64,000 nucleotides of DNA from positions 1-64,000 of the forward strand of contig SVHA01000004.1 of assembly GCA_015056085.1 (NCBI GenBank), in the 5' to 3' direction. Made by a program: the position numbers and the translations under genes. The notes under the pieces are model-generated. The model did no database searches. It was not told the DNA's origin and saw nothing but the letters and a program-made list of their open reading frames with translations. Every line of letters starts with the position of its first letter. Within the stretch, counting starts at the first letter, position 1. Below are positions 43,051 to 51,795 of the stretch, piece by piece. This DNA comes from Clostridiales bacterium. Lineage in GTDB: Bacteria; Bacillota; Clostridia; Christensenellales; Aristaeellaceae.

Positions 43051-43953
43051 ATGACTGCCATGAAAAAGATCTGCCTGATGCTGGCCCTTGTGATGTTCAC
43101 CCTGATGGTGACTTCCGCCGGCGCCGTGACCACCGCTACCGATATGTACGACAGGCCCATCACGCTGGAACAGCCTGCCCAGCGCATTGTCGCCCTGACG
43201 GCGGCGGACTGCGAGATTCTCTGCGCCCTGGGCATGGAAGATGCGCTGGTGGGCCGGGGGGAATACTGCAATTATCCCGCTTCCGTGCTGGACAAGCCCA
43301 TGGTGCAGTCCGGCGCTGAAACGAATGTGGAGCAGATTCTGATGCTCAACCCCCAGCTGGTGCTTATGGGAGACATGGCCCAGGACGAGGACGTCGTTCA
43401 TGCGCTGGAAAACGCCGGCATCGCCGTGGCGGTGAGCAACGCCGACACCATCGAGGGGATGTACGAAGCCATCGCCATGATCGGCGCCCTCACCGGCAAG
43501 GAAGCGGAAGCGACACAGCTGATTGCTGATCTTCAGCAGGGCTTTGCAGAGGTCTCCGCCCGGTGCCAGAATCAGGGCAAGACCGTGTATTTCGAGGTGT
43601 CTCCCCTGCAGTGGGGGCTGTGGACGGCAGGCACGAACACCTTCATGGATGAAATCGCCGCCATCTGCGGCTTGACCAACGCCTTTGCCGATGTGGAAGG
43701 CTGGGCGGCCATATCCGAGGAGCAGGTGCTCAGCCGCAATCCCGATTACATCGTGACCATCACCATGTACTTTGGCGAAGGCCCCACCCCGCAGGAGGAA
43801 ATCATGGCCCGCACCGGCTGGGAACAGGTGACGGCGGTCAAGAACGCCGCCATCTTCCTGGCGGACAGCGACTCCGTGTCCCGCCCGGGCCCCCGCCTGC
43901 TGGACGCCGCCAAGGCGCTGGCTGATTTCATCGAAGAGTTGGAGCAAGAATGA
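43051..43953 (+). CDS. btuF: Cobalamin-type ABC transporter substrate-binding protein
   Basis: 300 residues of the BtuF/FhuD helical-backbone fold. RIVALTAADCEILCALGMEDALVGR, ETNVEQILMLNPQLVLMG and the ending RPGPRLLDAAKALADFIEEL are typical. A hydrophobic signal sequence (MKKICLMLALVMFTLMVTSAGAV) lacks the lipobox cysteine expected for a Gram-positive binding lipoprotein, so anchoring is unclear. The first gene after a cobalamin riboswitch, overlapping the permease gene by four bases. Ribosome site AAGGAAGG. B12 or a corrinoid precursor is the likely cargo. Confidence 0.88.
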   Translation: MTAMKKICLMLALVMFTLMVTSAGAVTTATDMYDRPITLEQPAQRIVALTAADCEILCALGMEDALVGRGEYCNYPASVLDKPMVQSGAETNVEQILMLNPQLVLMGDMAQDEDVVHALENAGIAVAVSNADTIEGMYEAIAMIGALTGKEAEATQLIADLQQGFAEVSARCQNQGKTVYFEVSPLQWGLWTAGTNTFMDEIAAICGLTNAFADVEGWAAISEEQVLSRNPDYIVTITMYFGEGPTPQEEIMARTGWEQVTAVKNAAIFLADSDSVSRPGPRLLDAAKALADFIEELEQE

Positions 43954-44984
43954 GAAAGTTTCCAAAGGTTCCGTTAAAAGGCACGGCATGGGCGGTTTCA
44001 GCACTGGCGGTGCTGGCTGCGTTGCTGCTGTGCATCTGCGTGGGCAGCGTGAACATCCCCCTCTTAGACACCCTGCAAACGCTGGGGGCAGCCCTGGGCA
44101 TGGGTGAAATGCCCCAGGGCGCTGTGCCGGCGATTATCCTTTCGGTGCGCCTGCCCCGGGTGCTGTGCGTGATGCTGGTGGGTGCGGCGCTGGCGCTGTG
44201 CGGCGCCGTGATGCAGGGCCTGCTGCGCAATCCGCTGGCGGACGGCTCCACGCTGGGCGTGTCCTCCGGGGCATCCCTGGGGGCGGCGCTGGCGCTGGCC
44301 TTCGGCCTGACGATTCCCGGCATCCCCATGGGCGGCACCATGCTGATGGCCATGGTGTTTGCCTTCCTGTCCCTGGTGTTGATTCTCTCTCTGGCCTATG
44401 TGCTGGACAAATCCCTCAGCACCCAGAGCATCATCCTCATCGGCGTGGTGTTTTCCATGTTCTGCACCAGTTTGTTGAGTCTGGTGATGACCTTTTCCGG
44501 CGAAAAAGTCCGCAACATCACCTTCTGGACCATGGGCTCGCTGGCGGGCAGCACCATGAATCATGTGCTGACGATGCTCCTGTCGCTGATTGTCTGCGGT
44601 GTGCCGATGCTCCTGTGTGCCCGGGAACTCAACGCCTTTGCCATCGGCGAAGAAAACGCCCGCAACATCGGCGTGAACGTGCGCAGCATCAAACTGCTGC
44701 TGATGGCGGCTTCCTCGGCGCTGATCGGCGTGTGCGTGTCCGTGGGCGGCTCCATCGGCTTTGTGGGGCTGATCATCCCCCATATCACCCGCATGGTATC
44801 AGGGCCCAATCACCAAAAACTCCTGCCGGCGGCCATGGTATCCGGCGGCGTGTTCCTGCTGCTGGCCGACCTCATCGGCCGCACCATTCTGCGCCCGCTG
44901 GAGATTCCCATCGGCGTGGTGACGTCCCTCATCGGCGCAGTGGTGTTCGTGGTGATCTTCTACCGGATGCGGAAAGGCAGGTGA
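43950..44984 (+). CDS. btuC: FecCD/BtuC-family ABC transporter permease
   Basis: 344 residues with about ten membrane segments. Signatures are SVRLPRVLCVMLVGAALALCGAVMQGLLRNPLADGSTLGVSSGASLGA near 65-110 (shortened: RNPLADPxxLGVSSGA pattern) and SIGFVGLIIPHITRM near 270, the coupling helix to the ATPase. Translationally coupled to btuF (ATGA overlap). It forms the membrane channel for the corrinoid. Confidence 0.92.
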   Translation: MRKFPKVPLKGTAWAVSALAVLAALLLCICVGSVNIPLLDTLQTLGAALGMGEMPQGAVPAIILSVRLPRVLCVMLVGAALALCGAVMQGLLRNPLADGSTLGVSSGASLGAALALAFGLTIPGIPMGGTMLMAMVFAFLSLVLILSLAYVLDKSLSTQSIILIGVVFSMFCTSLLSLVMTFSGEKVRNITFWTMGSLAGSTMNHVLTMLLSLIVCGVPMLLCARELNAFAIGEENARNIGVNVRSIKLLLMAASSALIGVCVSVGGSIGFVGLIIPHITRMVSGPNHQKLLPAAMVSGGVFLLLADLIGRTILRPLEIPIGVVTSLIGAVVFVVIFYRMRKGR

Positions 44985-44989
44985 GGGCG

Positions 44990-45742
44990 ATGCTTCAGGG
45001 AAAAGAAATCACCGTGCGCTATCAGGGCTGCACGGTGGTGGATGAAGTCTCCTTTGAACTGCATCAGCACCAGTGGCTGATGCTCTGCGGGCCCAACGGC
45101 GCCGGAAAGAGCACGCTGTTGCGGGCAGTGACCCAGGGCGCGCCCTACACCGGGCTGGTGACGCTGGATGGCCGAAATGTCCGGAAAATGAAGCCCGCCG
45201 CCCTGGCGAAGAACATCGGCGTGATGCTGCAGCACCACGACATGAGCTATGATTTCACGGTGGAAGAAGTGGTGGCCATGGGCCGCTACGCCCACCGGCA
45301 GGGGCTGTTTTCCGCTCCCGCCCCGGAAGACGAAGAGCAAATCGAAAGCGCCATGGCCCTCACCGGGCTTTTACCCCACCGCCGCCAGCGGCTCTCCACC
45401 CTTTCCGGCGGCGAGCGCCAGCGGATGTTCCTGGCCCAGGTGCTGGCGCAGCAGCCAAGGATTCTCCTGCTGGATGAGCCCGCCAATCACCTGGACCTGG
45501 GCTATCAGCAGCAGTTGTTTGACCTGATTGCCTGCTGGCTGGAAACCCCCGGCAGGGCGGTGATGTCCGTGGTGCACGACCTGAGCCTTGCCCGCAAGTA
45601 TGGCACTCACGGTTTGCTGATGCATCAGGGCAAAATCGTCTCCCGGGGCGCCATGTCAGACGCCCTCGCCCCTGAACATCTCCAGGCCGTATACGGCATG
45701 GACGTCCCCGCCTGGATGCGGTCGCTGCTGGAGGGGTGGTGA
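44990..45742 (+). CDS. btuD: Cobalamin ABC transporter ATPase
   Basis: 250 residues. Walker A GPNGAGKST near 35, Q-loop MLQHHDMS, signature LSGGERQRMFLAQVLAQQP near 139, Walker B ILLLDEPANHLDL and the switch histidine SVVHDL. The ATG at 44990 follows the permease stop by five bases with a GAGGG site. It powers the BtuCDF importer. The stop codon lies inside a hairpin shared with the convergent ispG. Confidence 0.93.
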   Translation: MLQGKEITVRYQGCTVVDEVSFELHQHQWLMLCGPNGAGKSTLLRAVTQGAPYTGLVTLDGRNVRKMKPAALAKNIGVMLQHHDMSYDFTVEEVVAMGRYAHRQGLFSAPAPEDEEQIESAMALTGLLPHRRQRLSTLSGGERQRMFLAQVLAQQPRILLLDEPANHLDLGYQQQLFDLIACWLETPGRAVMSVVHDLSLARKYGTHGLLMHQGKIVSRGAMSDALAPEHLQAVYGMDVPAWMRSLLEGW

Positions 45743-45768
45743 GCCGGGGGCAAAGCCCTTTGCTCACC
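45738..45768. terminator. Bidirectional hairpin containing both stop codons
   Basis: GGTGAGC (45738-45744) pairs with GCTCACC (45762-45768), with an inner GGGCAAAGCCC. The btuD TGA (45740-45742) and the ispG TGA (45764-45766, minus strand) are both in the stem. It is the shortest convergent gap in the window (21 bases). Confidence 0.75.
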
Positions 45769-46816
45769 CTTCCCGCTCTGCCGCCATCTCCCGCACCACA
45801 CGAATGAGTTCCGCTGCGAGGTCGCCCTCCACCTTGCGGGGGGGCTCGCCCTTGATAAACAGCGCACCGCAGTCCTTGCCGCCGGCAATGCCCACGTCGG
45901 CTTCACGAGCCTCACCGGGGCCATTGACCACGCAGCCCATCACCGCCACCTTCAGCGGCACGGTGATGTCCGCCAGTTCCTTTTCCACCCGGGCGGCAAT
46001 GCCTGCCACATCAATGGAAGTGCGCCCGCAGGTGGGGCAGGACACCAATTGCACGCCGCTGGTGCGCAGGTTCAGCGCCCGCAGGATGCTCCAGGCGGCA
46101 GCGGCTTCCGGCACGGGATCGCCCGACAAGCTCACCCGGATGGTATCACCAATGCCCCGGGCCAGCAGCGAGCCAATGCCGATGGCGCTCTTGATGGTGC
46201 CCTGACCGGGCAGGCCGGCTTCCGTCACGCCCACGTGCAGGGGGTAATCGCAGGACTTGGCTGCCAGTTCGTAGGTTTCAATGGTCAGGCGGACGTCGGA
46301 GGCCTTCATGCTCAGCACGATGTCCTCAAAGCCCACCTTTTCCAGCATCCGGGCGTGCTTTAGGGCGCTTTCCACCAGCCCTTCAGCGCAGGGATGACCG
46401 TACTTCTCCAGAATTTCCTTCTCTACCGAGCCGGTGTTGACGCCGATGCGGATGGGAATCTGATGCGCCTTGGCCACAGCGGCCAGTTCCCGCACATTCT
46501 GTTCCCCGCCGATGTTGCCGGGGTTGATGCGCAACTTGCTGATGCCGTTTTCCGCCGCCATAATGGCCAGACGGTGGTTGAAATGAATGTCCGCCACCAG
46601 CGGCACCGGGGAACCATCCACCAATTGCCGCACGGCACGGGCGCATTCTTCGTCATATACGCTCACCCGGACGATATCGCAGCCGGCGTCTGCCAGCTGA
46701 CGGATTTGCTGAAGCGTTGCGGGAACATCCCTCGTGTCGGTGTTGGTCATGGACTGCACCCACACAGGGTTTCCGCCGCCCAGGGTCAGCCGGCCCAGCT
46801 TCACAGGTCGAGTCAT
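45764..46816 (-). CDS. ispG: 4-hydroxy-3-methylbut-2-enyl diphosphate synthase IspG
   Basis: 350 residues, the standard bacterial IspG length. It performs the sixth MEP-pathway step with a 4Fe-4S cluster. Barrel motifs are VQSMTNTDTRDV, LVADIHFNHRLA and LRINPGNIGG. The cluster cysteines are in SCPTCGRTSID and MGCVVNGPGEA. Last gene of the rpsB-to-ispG block. Ribosome site GGAGGAGG. Confidence 0.97.
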   Translation of the reverse strand: MTRPVKLGRLTLGGGNPVWVQSMTNTDTRDVPATLQQIRQLADAGCDIVRVSVYDEECARAVRQLVDGSPVPLVADIHFNHRLAIMAAENGISKLRINPGNIGGEQNVRELAAVAKAHQIPIRIGVNTGSVEKEILEKYGHPCAEGLVESALKHARMLEKVGFEDIVLSMKASDVRLTIETYELAAKSCDYPLHVGVTEAGLPGQGTIKSAIGIGSLLARGIGDTIRVSLSGDPVPEAAAAWSILRALNLRTSGVQLVSCPTCGRTSIDVAGIAARVEKELADITVPLKVAVMGCVVNGPGEAREADVGIAGGKDCGALFIKGEPPRKVEGDLAAELIRVVREMAAEREG

Positions 46817-46860
46817 ATCGCGCCTCCTCCCCCGGACGTCCGGGGTTTCTTTTATTCTGA

Positions 46861-47922
46861 TTAAAACAGTTTCGCCACGTCCCTGATGGTGAAGAAAATC
46901 ATCAGGCCAAACAGGAACACCATGCCGATCAGATGCACCATGGCTTCCTTTTCCCGGGCGATGGGCTTGCGGCGGATGGCCTCCACCACCGTGAAGAGGA
47001 ATCGGGAGCCGTCCAGACCGGGAATGGGCAGCAGATTCATCATGCCCAGGTTGATGGAAATGACCACCAGCAGATTCATGAACGCCTCAAAGCCATCCTG
47101 GCGCACCTGCTGGCTGACCTGGGTGATCACGCCCACCGGGCCGCTGGTCTGATCGAGGCCTTCACCCCTTGTGAACAGCCCTGTCAGGGCGTCGAAAATC
47201 ACCCGGCCCGCATTCCAGCAGGCGTAGGCGCTGTTGCTGATGGCGTCTCCCAGAGGCATGGGGGCATATTCGCCCACATACTTTCCGCCGATGCTCACAC
47301 CGATGCGGTAGCGCTGATTGTCGGCGTCCCACATGGGGGTGCAGACGGTGTCAAAGGTGCTTTCGCCCCGGCGGACGGTCAGGTTCATGGCGGTTTCCCG
47401 GTTGAGATGGGCCAGCAGCGTTTCCACCGTGCCGTCCAGCATTTCCACGCCGTCCACCGTCACGATGACGTCGCCGGCTTCCAGTCCAGCCACGGAAGCG
47501 GGGCTGCGCTCCTCAATGGCCGCCAGATAGGGCTCCCACACTTCCGGGCCCACCGGCGCACCCATGTACATGAAGTACCCCACCGCCGCCACAAAGGCCA
47601 GCACGAAGTTCATCATGGGGCCCATGATGATGGTCAGCATCCGCTTCCACACGGACTGGTTGTTGTACGCCCGGGGATCGTCCTTGTGATTGCCCTGAGC
47701 GTCATCCTCGCCGTAAAAAGCGCAGAATCCGCCCAGAGGAATGGCCCGCAGGGAGAACTTCGTCCCCTTCTTGCCCGTCCAGCCCACCAGTTTCGGGCCG
47801 AAACCGATGGCGAACTCCATCACATCAATGCCGGTGAGGCGGGCAGCGATAAAATGCCCGAATTCATGCACCGTAATCAGAATACCCAGCAGCAGAATCG
47901 CCGCAAGAACAGACAACAGCAT
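46861..47922 (-). CDS. rseP: Site-2 membrane metalloprotease RseP/RasP
   Basis: 353 residues. The zinc motif HEFGH lies in the first membrane segment (ILITVHEFGHFIAARLTGI), with the third ligand in NLLPIPGLDGSRF near 305. A PDZ domain is about 120-195 (GLEAGDVIVTVDGVEM). Such proteases cut membrane anti-sigma factors and remnant signal peptides. Placed between dxr and ispG as in most Firmicutes. Confidence 0.95.
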   Translation of the reverse strand: MLLSVLAAILLLGILITVHEFGHFIAARLTGIDVMEFAIGFGPKLVGWTGKKGTKFSLRAIPLGGFCAFYGEDDAQGNHKDDPRAYNNQSVWKRMLTIIMGPMMNFVLAFVAAVGYFMYMGAPVGPEVWEPYLAAIEERSPASVAGLEAGDVIVTVDGVEMLDGTVETLLAHLNRETAMNLTVRRGESTFDTVCTPMWDADNQRYRIGVSIGGKYVGEYAPMPLGDAISNSAYACWNAGRVIFDALTGLFTRGEGLDQTSGPVGVITQVSQQVRQDGFEAFMNLLVVISINLGMMNLLPIPGLDGSRFLFTVVEAIRRKPIAREKEAMVHLIGMVFLFGLMIFFTIRDVAKLF

Positions 47923-47945
47923 CAGGTTGCTCCTTCCGGGCGCCG

Positions 47946-49100
47946 TCAGCCCACCATGGCGGGCAGCATTTCAGCCACCGCACGGCGAGCCCGGGCGTCC
48001 GCGTCAAAAATATCGTCCAGATTCTCCGCCGGGAGATTCCCCAGGCGGTCAAGAGCGCCTTCCACCAGGCGGGTGATGGCGCCAAAGGGCATCTTGCCCT
48101 GCAGGAAAGCAGCCACGGCGGCTTCATTGGCGCCGTTGAGGATGGTGCAGGCCGCTCCGCCCGCCGCAAGGCACTGCCGTGCCAGCCGCAGCGCCGGGAA
48201 GCGCACCTCGTCGCCCTTTTCAAAAGTCAGCTGCCCCAGGGAGAACAGATCAAGGGGCTGACTGCCCGTGGGCAGGCGATGGGGGTAGGCCATGGCGTAC
48301 TGAATGGGCACCCGCATATCCGGCACGCCCAGCTGGGCGATGACGGCGCCGTCTGCAAACTCCACAGCGGAATGGATGATACTTTGAGGATGCACCAGCA
48401 CGTCGATTTTGTCGGCAGGCATATCAAACAGCCAGCGGGCTTCCATGATTTCCAGCGCCTTGTTGAACATACTGGCGGAATCCACAGTGATTTTGGCGCC
48501 CATGGACCAGTTGGGATGCTTGAGGGCTTCTTCCCTTGTGGCCCGGTCGATGCGCTCCTTCTCCCAGGTGCGGAAGGGCCCGCCGGAAGCAGTCAACAGC
48601 AGCCGCACGGGGGTGTTGTCCGCTGCGCCCTGCAGGCACTGGAAAATAGCGCTGTGCTCGCTGTCCACCGGCAGGAGGGGCTTCCCGGCCCGGCGGGCGG
48701 CGTCCATCACCAGATGGCCGCCCGTCACCAGCGCTTCCTTGTTCGCCAGCAGCACTTGTCGCCCGGCATGGAGGGCGTCCATCACGCTTTGCAGGCCCGC
48801 AATGCCCACCACGCTCACCAGCACCATATCGGCAGGGACTTCCGCTGCAGCGACCTTCAGGGAATCTGGACCCATTACCCAGCGGCAAAAGCGCACATCT
48901 TCCGGGATGGCACCGAGGGGAATTTCCTTTGTCAGGCAGGCCACTTCGGGGCGGAATTCCCGCACCTGCTCAAAGAGCAATTCAGCATTGCTGTGGGCCG
49001 TCAGGGCGCTGACCCGGAACTTGTCGGGGTGCAGGCGCACCAGAGACAGCGCCTGTGTGCCGATGGAGCCGGTGGAGCCCAGAATGGAAATGGATTGCAT
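47946..49100 (-). CDS. dxr: 1-deoxy-D-xylulose-5-phosphate reductoisomerase
   Basis: 384 residues. NADPH motif ILGSTGSIGTQALSLVR is at the N-terminus. Catalytic metal-site segments are LLPVDSEHSAIFQCLQG near 150 and LTASGGPFR..HPNWSMGAKITVDSASMFNKALE near 205-235. First committed MEP-pathway step. The ATG after GGGAGG was chosen instead of an upstream in-frame start. Same operon direction as rseP and ispG. Confidence 0.97.
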   Translation of the reverse strand: MQSISILGSTGSIGTQALSLVRLHPDKFRVSALTAHSNAELLFEQVREFRPEVACLTKEIPLGAIPEDVRFCRWVMGPDSLKVAAAEVPADMVLVSVVGIAGLQSVMDALHAGRQVLLANKEALVTGGHLVMDAARRAGKPLLPVDSEHSAIFQCLQGAADNTPVRLLLTASGGPFRTWEKERIDRATREEALKHPNWSMGAKITVDSASMFNKALEIMEARWLFDMPADKIDVLVHPQSIIHSAVEFADGAVIAQLGVPDMRVPIQYAMAYPHRLPTGSQPLDLFSLGQLTFEKGDEVRFPALRLARQCLAAGGAACTILNGANEAAVAAFLQGKMPFGAITRLVEGALDRLGNLPAENLDDIFDADARARRAVAEMLPAMVG

Positions 49101-49162
49101 GGCGTTTCCTCCCGTGATATTGTAGACCCTCCGGGGATAAATCATGTCAGAGGGCCCAAAGG

Positions 49163-49199
49163 AAAACGGGGCAGGGCTGACTGTTCATCCCCGCCCCGT
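49163..49199 (-). terminator. Hairpin between cdsA and dxr
   Basis: ACGGGGC (49166-49172) pairs with GCCCCGT (49193-49199), followed by TTTTCC on the minus strand. A possible partial terminator inside the operon. Confidence 0.6.
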
Positions 49200-49215
49200 A
49201 CAGGCATTTGTCACA

Positions 49216-50049
49216 TCAAAGCACCGTCATCAGGCGATAGCAGTACACCAGCATAGCCATAAACAGCACGCTGTCCATCCGGTCCAGCACGCCGCCGTGG
49301 CCGGGGAACAGGTTGCCGTAGTCCTTGATGCCGCAGTGGCGCTTGATCAGCGAGAAGCACAGGTCGCCCGTCTGACCCATCACGCCGCCCAGCAGGCCCA
49401 GGAACAGGAACTGGAAGAAGTTGGGCAGCATCAGCCGCACTTCAGCAGTGCACAGCACCCAGGAGAGCAGCCACATGATCAGCCCAGCCAGCACTGCGCC
49501 CGCCAGACCGGCAATGGCGCCGGAAATGGTCTTCTTGGGGCTGACAGCCGGGCAGAACTTGGGCCCGCCCAGACGGCTGCCCACAAAGTAGGCGAAGATA
49601 TCCCCCACGCTGGGCACCACAATCACCGTGGTGATCAATACCACCTGCAGGGACTTGGGGTCCACGCCCACCAGGGACATCAGGCACATGCCAGGCAAAA
49701 GCACCGTGAACAGGGGCAGCACGCTCATGGTGACGTCTTCCAGCGCCGGCTCTTTGCGGAACATGACGCACAGAAGCGTCAGGATGCACACGGCCATCAG
49801 CAGCGGGATGACCATCTTCACGCCGGCGGTCACTGCCAGGGGCAGCGCCAGCACCATGCCCGCCCAGGTGGGCCAGGACACCGTGCGATGGCCCGCCTTG
49901 CGCAAAGCCGCATATTCTTCATGGATGCCCAGGGCTACCAGCACACTGACCACCAGCGCCAACACGGCGCCGCCGATCCACAGCACCAGCACAGCAAGCA
50001 CTGCCAGAATGACGCCGGTGCGGATTCGCTCCTTCATTCCCTGTTTCAA
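49216..50049 (-). CDS. cdsA: Phosphatidate cytidylyltransferase CdsA
   Basis: 277 residues with multiple membrane segments and the family signature SPKKTISGAIAGLAGAV near 180 followed by GDLCFSLIKRHCGIKDYGNLFPGHGGVLDRMDSVLF. It makes CDP-diacylglycerol for phospholipid synthesis. I chose TTG at 50047-50049: GGAG stands nine bases before it, while the ATG four codons later has no suitable spacing. Standard place between uppS and dxr. Confidence 0.95.
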   Translation of the reverse strand: MKQGMKERIRTGVILAVLAVLVLWIGGAVLALVVSVLVALGIHEEYAALRKAGHRTVSWPTWAGMVLALPLAVTAGVKMVIPLLMAVCILTLLCVMFRKEPALEDVTMSVLPLFTVLLPGMCLMSLVGVDPKSLQVVLITTVIVVPSVGDIFAYFVGSRLGGPKFCPAVSPKKTISGAIAGLAGAVLAGLIMWLLSWVLCTAEVRLMLPNFFQFLFLGLLGGVMGQTGDLCFSLIKRHCGIKDYGNLFPGHGGVLDRMDSVLFMAMLVYCYRLMTVL

Positions 50050-50118
50050 ATGGATACACTCCTTCCAGACAGACAGTTTACTGCCCTCCTGTGAACGGCA
50101 GATGAATTGTCCGCTTTT

Positions 50119-50889
50119 TTACAGGCGTTTTCCGAATCGGCGCTCCCGGCCGCCAAAGGCCGTCAGCGCCGCATCATAATCTGCAATGGAAAAATCAGGC
50201 CAGAGCACCGTGGGGAAAAGGAATTCCGCATAGGCACACTGCCACAAAAGGAAGTTCGAGAGCCGCATTTCGCCGCTGGTGCGGATCATCAGGTCCACAT
50301 CCGGCTGACCGGCAGTATACAGGCACTTTTCCAGCGCCTCTTCGGTGATGTCTTCGGGGGCCATTTCCCCTGACTGCACCTTCTGCGCCAGCAATTGCGC
50401 AGCCCGGGTCAGTTCCGCCCGCCCGCCATAATTGAGGGCAATGTTCAGCCGCAGGCCCTGATTGTCGCCCGTGCGGGTTTCCGCCTCCACAAGCACTTCC
50501 TGCTGCCTGATCGGCATGGCGGATTTATCCCCCAGAATGGTGATGCGGACGCCCTTTTCGTCCAGCTCGTCGATCTCGGAGGCGAAAAAGTCCAGAATCA
50601 GCTGCATCAGCGCCCCTACCTCTTCGGGGGAACGCTTCCAGTTCTCCGTGGAAAAGGCATACACCGTCAGGGCTTCGATGCCCAGGTCGTCCGTGTGGCG
50701 GATAACGTTTCGCAGCGTTTCCACGCCCCTGCGGTGGCCCATAGCCACGCCCAGCTTGTGCTTTTTCGCCCAGCGGCCGTTGCCGTCCATGATCAGCGCC
50801 ACGTGGCGGGGCAGGCGGGTGAAATCCTCCCGGGTCATGGCAGGCGCCTGATGGCTTCGCAGTGCCCGGAACAGTCCCTTGACCGGCAT
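50119..50889 (-). CDS. uppS: Isoprenyl (undecaprenyl) diphosphate synthase
   Basis: 256 residues. Motifs are HVALIMDGNGRWAKKHKLGVAMGHRRGVETLR near 40-70 with the catalytic aspartate, YAFSTENWKRSPEEV near 95, and VDLMIRTSGEMRLSNFLLWQCAYAEFLF near 205. It makes the C55 lipid carrier for wall synthesis. Start chosen at the ATG after CAGGAGG; a longer in-frame extension lacks support. Confidence 0.96.
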   Translation of the reverse strand: MPVKGLFRALRSHQAPAMTREDFTRLPRHVALIMDGNGRWAKKHKLGVAMGHRRGVETLRNVIRHTDDLGIEALTVYAFSTENWKRSPEEVGALMQLILDFFASEIDELDEKGVRITILGDKSAMPIRQQEVLVEAETRTGDNQGLRLNIALNYGGRAELTRAAQLLAQKVQSGEMAPEDITEEALEKCLYTAGQPDVDLMIRTSGEMRLSNFLLWQCAYAEFLFPTVLWPDFSIADYDAALTAFGGRERRFGKRL

Positions 50890-50971
50890 GATAGCCTCCT
50901 GAATCAAAAAGTGTTTGCACAAAACAAGGAAAGCGCGCGCCCGTGAGAGCCCGCGCTTTGCCTGTATGTCA

Positions 50972-51163
50972 TCAGACGGGGGTCCCATCCTCAAAGGCGC
51001 CCACGGTCAGTTCATTGCCCCGCACACGGATCACCCGCAGCGTGGCATTTTCCCGGTTGCCTCTGGGCGCGGCAGTATGCACCACTTCAGGCTCCACGCC
51101 CGCTTCCCGCAGCTTTTCCAGCGCCACGGAAAGAGGCAGACCCAAAAGCGTCTCCACAGCCAT
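50972..51163 (-). CDS. 63-residue PASTA-like protein between frr and uppS
   Basis: The ATG overlaps the frr stop by one base (TGATG), strong evidence of translational coupling and of a real gene. The start LLGLPLSVALEKLREAGVEPEVVHT resembles half of a PASTA repeat (vGxxxxxAxxxLxxxGlxvxv). There is no membrane segment or signal. About 80 bases separate it from uppS; a GC-rich inverted repeat (AAAGCGCG..CGCGCTTT) lies there. Function unknown. Confidence 0.75.
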   Translation of the reverse strand: MAVETLLGLPLSVALEKLREAGVEPEVVHTAAPRGNRENATLRVIRVRGNELTVGAFEDGTPV

Positions 51164-51723
51164 CAGACCTCCATGATCTCCTTTTCCTTGGCGGCGCAGA
51201 TGGCGTCCACGTCTTTGATGGCCTTGTCGGTCAGTTTCTGGGCGTCTTCCTCGGCCTTGCGCTGCTCATCCTCGGTGATGAGGGAGTCCTTCTTGAGCTT
51301 CTTGACGTTTTCGATGGCGTCGCGGCGGATGGAGCGCACGGCCACCTTGGCGTCCTCAGCTTCCTTCTTGACCTGCTTGGTCAGGTCCTTGCGGCGCTCG
51401 GTGTTCAGTTCGGGGAAAATCAGGCGCACAACTTCGCCGTCATTGTTGGGGTTGATGCCCAGATCACTGAGGTTGATGGCCTTTTCGATGGCCTTGATCA
51501 TGCTCTTTTCCCAAGGCTTGATGACGATCATGCGGGCTTCGGGCACGGACACGCTGCCCACCTGAGGCAGGGGCGTGGGCGTGCCATAGTAGTCCACCAT
51601 GATGTGGTCCAGCAGCTTGGGGTTGGCACGGCCTGCACGGATGCTGGCCATGTTGTCCTGATACACGGCGATAGACTTGCCCATTTTTTCTTTGGCGAGA
51701 TCCAGAATTTCCTTCACAGTCAT
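51163..51723 (-). CDS. frr: Ribosome recycling factor
   Basis: 186 residues, the normal size. The pattern includes ASIRAGRANPKLLDHIMVDYYGTPTPLPQVGSVSVPEARMIVIKPWEKSMIKAIEKAI (shown as locator: SIRAGRANP..YYGTPTPL..PEAR..I.PW) and VRSIRRDAIENVKKL. It splits post-termination ribosomes with EF-G. Here it has its own promoter (51767-51795) after the repeat block that separates it from pyrH. Confidence 0.98.
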   Translation of the reverse strand: MTVKEILDLAKEKMGKSIAVYQDNMASIRAGRANPKLLDHIMVDYYGTPTPLPQVGSVSVPEARMIVIKPWEKSMIKAIEKAINLSDLGINPNNDGEVVRLIFPELNTERRKDLTKQVKKEAEDAKVAVRSIRRDAIENVKKLKKDSLITEDEQRKAEEDAQKLTDKAIKDVDAICAAKEKEIMEV

Positions 51724-51766
51724 CGTCTTTACCTCCTGTAAATAGGGGATTGTGTTCGATAGTTCT

Positions 51767-51795
51767 ATTGTAAACCGTTTTGCCAATTTGTGCAA
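51767..51795 (-). promoter_or_regulatory. Promoter of frr
   Basis: Minus strand TTGCAC (51790-51795), 17-base spacer, TACAAT (51767-51772). It lies just inside the edge of the repeat block and drives frr and the downstream lipid genes. Confidence 0.7.
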
